From positions 1 through 10,924 of the forward strand of contig CABQIM010000061.1 in NCBI GenBank assembly GCA_902464375.1: 10,924 nucleotides of DNA, read 5' to 3'. Below are positions 5,453-10,924 of this stretch, one piece after another. The notes beneath the pieces were generated by a model, which had not been told where the DNA came from, ran no database searches, and was given only the letters and a program-made list of their open reading frames with translations. The position numbers were made by a program, and so were the translations under genes. This DNA is from an uncultured bacterium (GTDB lineage Bacteria; Cyanobacteriota; Vampirovibrionia; Gastranaerophilales; Gastranaerophilaceae). The first letter of the stretch is position 1; every line of letters begins with the position of its first letter.

Positions 5453-6640
5453 TTATCCTCTTCGTTTTCTAAGCTCTTCAAGTTCGTCTTGGAACGGAGA
5501 AATTGATGTTAATTTATCCATAATTGCAGGCATATGTTCAATTACGTAATCAATATCTTCTTCTTTTGTAAATCTTGATAGGCTGAATCTGATTGAACCA
5601 TGAAGTGCTGTGAATGGAATGCCCATCGCACGTAAAACGTGACTTGGTTCTAAAGAACCGGAAGTACAAGCACTGCCGGAACTTGCACAAACACCAATAT
5701 CGCTCAAGTGCAGAAGTATCAATTCACCTTCTACATACTCAAATCCAATATTTGTAGTATTAGGTACTCTGCCATTAATTGGAGTATTTAATCTTGCATT
5801 AAATACATTTTTCAAAATGCCAGCTTCAAGTTTATCTCTCAATCTTTTGACTTCTTTGAGTTCATAATCCAAAGCATCTTGAGCCAACTCCGCAGCCTTA
5901 CCCAAACCTACAATGTAAGGAACATTTTCTGTACCGGCTCTTAGTCCTCTTTCTTGATGTCCGCCGTTAATAAGTGGTGTTATTCTAACATCAGGTTTAA
6001 CATAAAGTGCGCCAACACCTTTTGGTGCGTGGAATTTGTGACCGGAAACGCCTAACATATCGATTTTTGTTTCTTTAACATTTATCGGAATTTTTCCGCC
6101 TGCTTGAACTGCATCTACATAAAATCTTGTTTCAGGAGATTTTGATTTGATATATTCTGCAATTTCTTCTACCGGAAAAATAACCCCAGTTTCATTGTTT
6201 GCATACATTATAGACACAAGTGCTGTATCTTTTCTTAATTTTGATTTTAATTCCTCAATATTAAGTTCACCTTGAGCATTAACTCCAATATAATCAACTT
6301 CATAACCTTGTTTTTCCAATTCTTTGTACGTATTCAAAACACAAGGGTGTTCAACTTTTGTAGTAATAAGATGCCTTTTTTCTTTATTGCAATTTACGAC
6401 ACCTTTGATAGCCATATTAGCTGATTCCGAACCACAAGAAGTGAAAAAGATTTCTTTTTCATTATTAGCACCAAGAAAATCTCTAACCTTAACTCTTGCT
6501 TCTCTTATTGCTGCAGCAGGTTTTTTAGCAAAATCGTACATGCTGGAAGGATTTGCGTAATCGTTTTGCAAATACGGAAGCATTTCTTCCAGAACTTTTT
6601 CATCCACTTTTGTTGTAGCATTGTTGTCTAAATATATCAT
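5453..6640 (-). CDS. nifS: Cysteine desulfurase NifS/IscS type
   Basis: This PLP enzyme takes sulfur from cysteine as a persulfide and passes it to a scaffold for Fe-S cluster building. The 395 residues start with MIYLDNNATT, the hallmark of group I desulfurases. PLP is held by His98 (VEHPC), Asp176 (FYVDAVQ) and Lys202 in SGHKFHAPKG, the Schiff-base lysine. Catalytic Cys325 lies in SSGSACTSGSLEPSHVL, the long flexible loop of the NifS/IscS group. AGGAA stands 6 nt before the ATG. It follows nifU by 93 nt, so NifU is its likely sulfur acceptor. The NifU type of its neighbour favours the name nifS over iscS, although no nitrogenase genes are seen. Confidence 0.95.
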   Translation of the reverse strand: MIYLDNNATTKVDEKVLEEMLPYLQNDYANPSSMYDFAKKPAAAIREARVKVRDFLGANNEKEIFFTSCGSESANMAIKGVVNCNKEKRHLITTKVEHPCVLNTYKELEKQGYEVDYIGVNAQGELNIEELKSKLRKDTALVSIMYANNETGVIFPVEEIAEYIKSKSPETRFYVDAVQAGGKIPINVKETKIDMLGVSGHKFHAPKGVGALYVKPDVRITPLINGGHQERGLRAGTENVPYIVGLGKAAELAQDALDYELKEVKRLRDKLEAGILKNVFNARLNTPINGRVPNTTNIGFEYVEGELILLHLSDIGVCASSGSACTSGSLEPSHVLRAMGIPFTALHGSIRFSLSRFTKEEDIDYVIEHMPAIMDKLTSISPFQDELEELRKRRG

Positions 6641-6653
6641 CGTGTGTTCCTTT

Positions 6654-6701
6654 TTTTAAGTCTTTAAGTCGTTGGGTCATTAAGTCGTTAAGTTCGTTTT
6701 A
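6654..6701 (-). repeat. Tandem 8-nt repeat between nifU and nifS
   Basis: Read on the minus strand, positions 6693-6654 are octamers ACTTAACG, ACTTAATG, ACCCAACG, ACTTAAAG and ACTTAAAA, preceded by TAAAACGA. It is the same kind of array, with the same 19-nt opening, as the one before fabD, and here too it ends just before a ribosome binding site. It occupies half of the 93-nt nifU-nifS gap. Confidence 0.8.
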
Positions 6702-6733
6702 GTTTTGGTGAATGCGCTTTATTTGTTTTATAT

Positions 6734-7564
6734 TTACACTTGTTCTACTTCTAAAGCTGAATCAACCTTATCTCTTAAAACGGATTCAACAAAACCTTTG
6801 ATAGTCATAGAAGCATTTTTACAAGCACTGCAAACGCCGATTAGCTTAACCTTAACTTTGTTACCTTCAACATCAACAAGTTCAATATCTCCGCCATCTT
6901 TTTGAAGTTGCGGAGATATTTGTTGTTCTATTACTTTTCCGATTTTTAAAATTCTTTGTGCAGGAGAAAGCTCAACGGCTTTGCCTTGTTTTTTTAAATA
7001 TGTTTCAATCATATCTTTAATAACACCACGACAACGACCGCAAGCGCCACCTGCTTTTGTATAATTTGTAACCTCTTCAACAGTCTTAAGACCGTTAACT
7101 TTTATTGCTTCCCAAATTTGGTTTTCTGTAACATTAAAACAAGTACAAACGATTTTATCACCTTCGTGAGAAAGTCCATTTTCTTCTTCAACAATATCTT
7201 TGCCATAATATTTTTTAAGAGCGTCTTCCAATGCTTCGTGTCCCATAACTGAACAGTGCATTTTTTCTTGCGGAAGTCCGTCAAGCTCGTCTGCAATATC
7301 TTTGTTAGTAATTTTTGCAGCTTCTTCTATTGTTTTTCCTATAATCATTTCTGTCAAAACGCTTGAAGATGCAACTGCAGAACCGCAGCCAAAAGTTTGA
7401 AATTTTGCATCTTTAATTATGTTGCCATCTAATTTTATATATAATTTTAAAGAATCACCACAAGCCAAAGAACCGGCTTCGCCGATTAAGTCAGCATCGT
7501 CAATTTTACCGACATTTTTTGGATTTCTGTAATGTTCTAATACTTTTTCAGAATATTCCCACAT
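6734..7564 (-). CDS. nifU: Three-domain Fe-S cluster scaffold NifU
   Basis: NifU is the scaffold on which [2Fe-2S] and [4Fe-4S] clusters are assembled with sulfur from NifS. The start is ATG at 7564 (MWEYSEKVLEHYRNP), with AGAAAGGAAA just upstream; an ATG 35 codons earlier would add a non-homologous tail over the leader. The 276-residue protein has all three NifU parts. The IscU-like domain (about 1-125) carries Cys35, Cys60 and Cys104. A central BFD-like domain has Cys140, Cys142, Cys175 and Cys178 for a permanent [2Fe-2S] cluster. The C-terminal Nfu domain (about 203-276) has Cys245-x2-Cys248. It heads the nifU-nifS-mscS group. Without nif genes nearby it is probably the housekeeping system, as known in Helicobacter and Campylobacter. 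Confidence 0.96.
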   Translation of the reverse strand: MWEYSEKVLEHYRNPKNVGKIDDADLIGEAGSLACGDSLKLYIKLDGNIIKDAKFQTFGCGSAVASSSVLTEMIIGKTIEEAAKITNKDIADELDGLPQEKMHCSVMGHEALEDALKKYYGKDIVEEENGLSHEGDKIVCTCFNVTENQIWEAIKVNGLKTVEEVTNYTKAGGACGRCRGVIKDMIETYLKKQGKAVELSPAQRILKIGKVIEQQISPQLQKDGGDIELVDVEGNKVKVKLIGVCSACKNASMTIKGFVESVLRDKVDSALEVEQV

Positions 7565-7638
7565 GATAGTTTTCCTTTCTAAAACCACGGTCGACAAAGG
7601 AAATACACTCCTCAATTCTCCCATAATTTCACAACAAT

Positions 7639-7683
7639 ATTTTACTACAAAAAGAGGAAATAAAAACAAGTTAGTTGGCTAAC
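7639..7683 (-). promoter_or_regulatory. Putative nifU promoter with adjoining palindrome
   Basis: On the minus strand TTGTTT (7669-7664) can serve as -35. TAGTAA (7647-7642, 16-bp spacer) or TAAAAT (7644-7639, 19-bp spacer) can serve as -10. GTTAGTTGGCTAAC (7670-7683), a 5-bp inverted repeat with a 4-nt centre, touches the -35 box on its upstream side. It could bind an Fe-S or iron regulator, but it does not match the IscR or Fur consensus closely. The leader to nifU would be about 70 nt. Confidence 0.35.
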
Positions 7684-7776
7684 ACAAGATTTTTATGATT
7701 TCGTAAATCTGCTTTAATTTCAGAAGTAAGCAATTATAAGTTTTAGAAATACTTTGTATATGTGTAAATAGTTTTT

Positions 7777-7967
7777 CGTCATTGCGAGCGTATTTTACTT
7801 CACTTTCAAATGTGTAGTGCAATCTACAAGCTAGTAAGTGTAGTGTAAAACGAAGCAATCCAGTCGTGTAGCTTGTAAGTCTATTTTAAATTTTTGGATT
7901 GCCACGAAAATTTTCAAAGTTTTATGCAAGACTACAAAACTAAAGTATCAATTTTCTCGCAATGACG
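7777..7967. repeat. 191-bp MITE-like element with terminal inverted repeats
   Basis: The ends CGTCATTGCGAG (7777-7788) and CTCGCAATGACG (7956-7967) are perfect 12-bp inverted repeats. Inside, GCAATCCA (7855-7862) pairs with TGGATTGC (7895-7902), and TACAAGCTA (7825-7833) pairs with TAGCTTGTA (7869-7877). The termini and the GAAGCAATCC core recall a dispersed non-coding element that I have seen in many unrelated bacterial genomes; this is memory, not a search. There is no coding capacity and no clear target-site duplication. It fills most of the gene-free 7565-8021 gap; apart from the nifU leader and promoter nothing else is seen there. Confidence 0.78.
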
Positions 7968-8021
7968 TACTACTATTGTTTCATGGGCTTTGATTATTAA
8001 TATTATATCTATACTACTCTT

Positions 8022-8336
8022 TTAATTCTCCATCCTTTTAGCTTCTTGTTTCAAGAATTCGCAATCAGCTTCGAGTCTTTTATCATCCATTGCATTAATT
8101 AGTTCATCAATCTCTTTGATTTGTCCAAGTTCAAATCCGACTTCTGCCAATAGTACACAATCATTACAAAGCCTGTAATTACCATATTGAACAGAACCGG
8201 CTAATGGTTTAGTACTACCGCAAGCATCACAGCTAAAAAATTCATGCTCACAATCAGGATTTTCTTCTATATCATCAAGTCGCATTTGCTCAACCACAAG
8301 CTGCATTTCTTGAACAACTTCTTCTTTTGTTTTCAT
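8022..8336 (-). CDS. Small putative zinc-ribbon protein of unknown function
   Basis: I cannot assign a family to this 104-residue protein. It has two knuckles, Cys36-x2-Cys39 (SCDACG) and Cys57-x2-Cys60 (LCNDC), spaced as in a four-cysteine zinc ribbon. Cys29 and His31 stand just before as possible extra ligands. The ribbon is flanked by acidic helical segments at 1-28 and 65-104, rich in Glu, Asp, Met and Leu, which may mediate dimerisation. There is no signal or membrane segment, so it should be cytoplasmic. GGAG lies 10 nt before the ATG. It follows pdxJ on the same strand after 125 bp that hold a GC-rich hairpin-forming element, so co-transcription is uncertain. A nucleic-acid or protein-binding adaptor is possible. 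Confidence 0.75.
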   Translation of the reverse strand: MKTKEEVVQEMQLVVEQMRLDDIEENPDCEHEFFSCDACGSTKPLAGSVQYGNYRLCNDCVLLAEVGFELGQIKEIDELINAMDDKRLEADCEFLKQEAKRMEN

Positions 8337-8389
8337 AAAATCATATCTCCATTTGGCTAAAAGTTTTCGAAAAAAGTTAACTAAAACAA

Positions 8390-8458
8390 GCCCCCTCCCG
8401 TATCTGTAAAGCTCGCACAGCTCGCCAACAGCTACGTCCTCCCCCGTGGAGAGGCAGG
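8390..8458. repeat. GC-rich hairpin-forming element between pdxJ and the zinc-ribbon gene
   Basis: This stretch is much richer in G+C than the surrounding DNA. On the minus strand CCTCTCC-ACG-GGGGAGG forms a 7-bp stem with a 3-nt loop (one G-T pair) close to the pdxJ stop. The far end carries GGGAGGGGGC, which could pair alternatively with the same C-rich arm. AGCTCGC occurs twice in the middle (8410-8416 and 8419-8425). It looks like a dispersed repeat inserted between genes, and it may also end the pdxJ transcript. Confidence 0.6.
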
Positions 8459-8461
8459 TTC

Positions 8462-9172
8462 TTATTCTACCAAACTCTTCATCTCTTTCACAGCTTGTTC
8501 CAAACCTACAAAAATTGAACGAGCGATAATAGAGTGTCCGATGTTTAATTCGTACAAGTTTGGAATTTCGTGCATTCTTTTCACGTTTTGATAATTCAGA
8601 CCGTGTCCGGCATTAACTTTCAAACCAAAATTCTGTGCAAAAATTGCAGCACCTTTAAGGTCGTTAAAAGCTTTTTCTTCTTCTAACGTACCGAAAGCTT
8701 CAGAGTATCTTCCGGTATGTAATTCAATAAATGGAGCGCCGGTCTTTGACACAGCATTAATCTGCTGTATATCAGGGTCAATAAAGAAGCTGACTTCAAT
8801 ATTCTTTGCTAATAAAGGTTTTACAAATTCAATTGCTCGGCTGAGTTGTCCTTCTACATCCAAACCACCTTCTGTCGTAAGTTCTTGTCTTTTTTCCGGA
8901 ACAATACATACAGCGTGAGGACGAAGTCTTAGAGCAATTTCTTGCATCTCATCTGTCATTGCCATCTCTAAATTTAAGCGAACCCTCGGAAGCATTCTTA
9001 TTGCTTCAACGTCAGCATCCTTAATATGTCTTCTATCTTCTCTCAAATGCGTTGTAATAGAAGCAACTTGGCATTCTTTACATATTCTTGCAGCAGTTAA
9101 AACGTCCGGTTCATTTCCACCTCTAGCGTTTCTTAAAGTTGCAACGTGATCTATATTTACTCCTAATAACAT
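8462..9172 (-). CDS. pdxJ: Pyridoxine 5'-phosphate synthase PdxJ
   Basis: PdxJ closes the pyridine ring of vitamin B6 by joining 1-deoxyxylulose 5-phosphate and 3-amino-2-oxopropyl phosphate to give pyridoxine 5'-phosphate, in the cytoplasm. The 236 residues are collinear with the family. LGVNIDHVATLRNARGG opens the protein, then THLREDRRHI with His42. Glu69 follows in LNLEM, then CIVPEKRQELTTEGGLD. FFIDPD, HTGRY, NAGHGLNYQNV with His190 and the phosphate-binding LNIGHSIIARSIF complete it. AAAGGAA lies 6 nt before the ATG. The gene has its own promoter and shows that the organism uses the DXP-dependent B6 route. The product feeds PLP enzymes such as the neighbouring NifS, though no direct link is implied. 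Confidence 0.97.
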   Translation of the reverse strand: MLLGVNIDHVATLRNARGGNEPDVLTAARICKECQVASITTHLREDRRHIKDADVEAIRMLPRVRLNLEMAMTDEMQEIALRLRPHAVCIVPEKRQELTTEGGLDVEGQLSRAIEFVKPLLAKNIEVSFFIDPDIQQINAVSKTGAPFIELHTGRYSEAFGTLEEEKAFNDLKGAAIFAQNFGLKVNAGHGLNYQNVKRMHEIPNLYELNIGHSIIARSIFVGLEQAVKEMKSLVE

Positions 9173-9205
9173 ATTATTCCTTTCTTAAAAAACTTCCTTA
9201 ACAAT

Positions 9206-9235
9206 ATCATAGTATAAAAAAACAATAAGTAACAA
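9206..9235 (-). promoter_or_regulatory. Putative pdxJ promoter
   Basis: On the minus strand TTGTTA (9235-9230) and TATGAT (9211-9206) are 18 bp apart and about 35 nt from the pdxJ ATG. It is a reasonable sigma-70-type match placed directly after the preceding gene's tail. Confidence 0.55.
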
Positions 9236-9260
9236 ACGAAACAAAAGCAAAAGGCAATTC

Positions 9261-9300
9261 CCTCTAAGCCTCTTCGCCTCTACATATCTAACCCTCTACT
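9261..9300 (-). repeat. Degenerate 8-nt-period repeat at the 3' end of the PLD-like gene
   Basis: On the plus strand CCTCT starts at 9261, 9269, 9277 and 9293, with the variant TATCT at 9285, so five units keep an exact 8-nt period. The last unit overlaps the TAG stop of the PLD-like gene (9296-9298). The unit sequence differs from the arrays before fabD and nifS, but the period is the same. No convincing terminator hairpin is seen for this gene. Confidence 0.6.
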
Positions 9301-10924
9301 TACGACAGCTTTCTTCTTCCATATCAACAAGCCCGTCGTAATCATTATCAATTCCGTCAGAGCAAGAGCCTATTGAATCCAAACCTTCAGCACGCGGATA
9401 AAATTTCAGCCACTTATTAGGAATTTTATCCCAAAGGTAAAGGAAAAATTTCTTATAAAAAATTGCAGCCTCTTTATTTTCTATAACCATCAAATTTTCA
9501 TCATTCTTGCTTTCACCGCTTTTTGAGAAATTCATTGAACCTAAAACCAAATACCTATCATCAATTATCATAGTTTTGGAGTGCATTTTCCCTGCATAAT
9601 TTTCTATTTTTACCGGCATGCCGGCAGCTCTTAATTCACGGACTTTTGAATACTTAGCAGAAGCATTCAATGCGTCGGTTATAATTCTAACATCGACTCC
9701 ACGATTTTTAGCTTGAATTAATTCTGATACCATTTCTTTATGTGAAATCAAAAACGCAGGAATATAGATATAATTTTTAGAATTCCTTATCAGCGGCAAA
9801 ATAGTATTTTGAATAGTTTTATTCTGCGGAGAAAAATAAATTCCGGAGGTATTTTCCGTCAATATTTTATTAGAGTGAAACTTTCCTTCATACATTTGAT
9901 TAAATTCTTCTGTGTAAATTTTTGCCACTTCCGCAGATTTAATAACAATTATTGCATTAGAATTATATCCGGACATATCAGTGTGAGAAAGGTTTGCAGA
10001 ACCCGTAATCACAATTTTGTTATCAAAAATATAAAACTTGTTGTGCATAATTGCGGATTTCTCTTTTGATAAAGCATCATTTTTAACATTTCCAACAAGC
10101 TTGACTAATTCATTTGTATTTGGATAAATATTACCGCCTGTAGAATCAATATCATAAACAAGTCTGATTTTAACTCCACGAGCTATTGCGTTCTTTATAG
10201 CATTCTCTATCGACGGAACAGAAGAATAACCGTAAATTGCAAAATCAATTGATGTTTTTGCAAAATTAATATTGTTCAAAATTTCCTTACACATTTCTGT
10301 AGAACAATTTCTGTCCGGCTTAAGTTTTTGTGTAAAATCAGAAATAATAATTTTAAAATTCCCATTCTTTAATGCAAGCGGAACCGCAGAAATCGTTTTT
10401 GTTTTCGCAGAAAATTTCTTATTCTTTTTATACCCTTTTCTTACAACAATATAATTTTTTGCTTGAAAATTTTTATCCAGCGGTAAATATACTTCCGTAT
10501 CCATATCAAAAATCATGTAATTTGATTTTCGTATCTTTTTTATCATTTTTTGCGCAGCAAAATTGTTTGTAAATTTACCATCTTTGATACAAAAAGCTGA
10601 ATTTTCGAACTTTCTTTTGTAACTGTATTTGTAGTAAATCAAATCGTCATTATTTACGTAAACTTTTCTGTTATCCAAAAGATTTTTAGCCCAATATTTT
10701 GCCAAATTGCCAAGTATAAAAGCTTCATCTTCACTTAAGTTCAACTTAGATGCTAAATTTGTATTTTTACTTGAATAATATGAATCAAAACAATCGAAAT
10801 CGTTTAATCTATATATTACATCACCTTTAAGTTTTATTTCTACCGGAGAAGTCACATCATTAACATAAGTTTCTTCTATAGAAGAATTCATAAAAATTAA
10901 AAAGTTTATAAATAAAAGAATTAA
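9296..10924 (-). CDS. Secreted phospholipase D-like protein, start outside window (partial)
   Basis: This protein has two complete HKD motifs, the catalytic halves of the phospholipase D/nuclease superfamily. Numbering from the ATG at 10891, the first is His283-x-Lys285-x4-Asp290-x6-GSxN and the second His437-x-Lys439-x4-Asp444-x6-GSxN. They form one active site cutting phosphodiester bonds; lipid versus nucleic-acid substrate cannot be told. That ATG has no ribosome binding site, and the frame stays open to the window edge, encoding LILLFINFLIF just before it, which reads as the core of a signal peptide. The true start is therefore probably beyond 10924 and the protein is exported. Residues 1-165 match nothing I recognise. 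The tail (510-529) has a DxxDxDxDGxxD calcium-type loop between two cysteines. Confidence 0.88.
   Translation of the reverse strand, partial: LILLFINFLIFMNSSIEETYVNDVTSPVEIKLKGDVIYRLNDFDCFDSYYSSKNTNLASKLNLSEDEAFILGNLAKYWAKNLLDNRKVYVNNDDLIYYKYSYKRKFENSAFCIKDGKFTNNFAAQKMIKKIRKSNYMIFDMDTEVYLPLDKNFQAKNYIVVRKGYKKNKKFSAKTKTISAVPLALKNGNFKIIISDFTQKLKPDRNCSTEMCKEILNNINFAKTSIDFAIYGYSSVPSIENAIKNAIARGVKIRLVYDIDSTGGNIYPNTNELVKLVGNVKNDALSKEKSAIMHNKFYIFDNKIVITGSANLSHTDMSGYNSNAIIVIKSAEVAKIYTEEFNQMYEGKFHSNKILTENTSGIYFSPQNKTIQNTILPLIRNSKNYIYIPAFLISHKEMVSELIQAKNRGVDVRIITDALNASAKYSKVRELRAAGMPVKIENYAGKMHSKTMIIDDRYLVLGSMNFSKSGESKNDENLMVIENKEAAIFYKKFFLYLWDKIPNKWLKFYPRAEGLDSIGSCSDGIDNDYDGLVDMEEESCRK

Noticed and set aside
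7565..7669. Upstream ATG adding 35 residues to NifU
   Set aside because: The extra residues cover the leader and promoter region and precede the invariant MWEYSEKVLEHY start, which has a good ribosome site.
7777..7967. CRISPR array or insertion sequence
   Set aside because: Repeats are inverted, not regularly spaced direct copies, and there is no transposase frame.
9809..10572. Several plus-strand open frames opposite the PLD-like gene
   Set aside because: They lie fully antisense to a gene with intact catalytic motifs, and none has a convincing ribosome site or recognisable domain.

Overview
The window is an AT-rich bacterial chromosomal segment made mostly of housekeeping genes. There is no phage, no complete insertion sequence, no tRNA or rRNA and no CRISPR array. 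A DXP-dependent vitamin B6 gene (pdxJ), a three-domain NifU/NifS pair and a type II fatty-acid gene set suggest a Gram-negative-type anaerobe. The low G+C content, the gene mix and the style of the repeats made me think of a gut Vampirovibrionia/Gastranaerophilales (Melainabacteria) lineage. That placement is inference only (about 50 percent).

Left part, plus strand (1-4310): fabD, fabG, acpP and fabF of type II fatty-acid synthesis. The usual fabD-fabG-acpP-fabF order is interrupted after fabG by a pair of imperfect 75-bp repeats, a strong terminator and a small minus-strand gene of unknown function. acpP therefore has its own promoter, with a long palindrome just upstream in a divergent control region. 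A hairpin lies between acpP and fabF, and a good terminator follows fabF.

Middle (4311-4607): a compact plus-strand unit with a promoter-like sequence, a leader, a consensus Shine-Dalgarno and a 25-residue hydrophobic peptide. Its stop codon lies inside a two-helix RNA structure, and the predicted 5' end is complementary to the 3' end. This is the least conventional thing in the window. It resembles the architecture of type I toxin mRNAs, but no antisense RNA is demonstrated.

Right part, minus strand (10924-4608): read in the direction of transcription, a secreted phospholipase D-like protein running off the right edge, then pdxJ, a small zinc-ribbon protein, and a nifU-nifS-mscS cluster. 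NifS is the PLP-dependent cysteine desulfurase that supplies sulfur and NifU is the scaffold on which Fe-S clusters are built. No nitrogenase genes are visible, so the pair probably serves general Fe-S assembly. PdxJ makes the precursor of the PLP that NifS needs.

Non-coding DNA is rich in repeats. Three places carry tandem repeats with an exact 8-nt period (40-87, 6654-6701 and 9261-9300), and the first two share a 19-nt identical core. A 191-bp element with 12-bp terminal inverted repeats lies at 7777-7967, and a GC-rich element lies between pdxJ and the zinc-ribbon gene.
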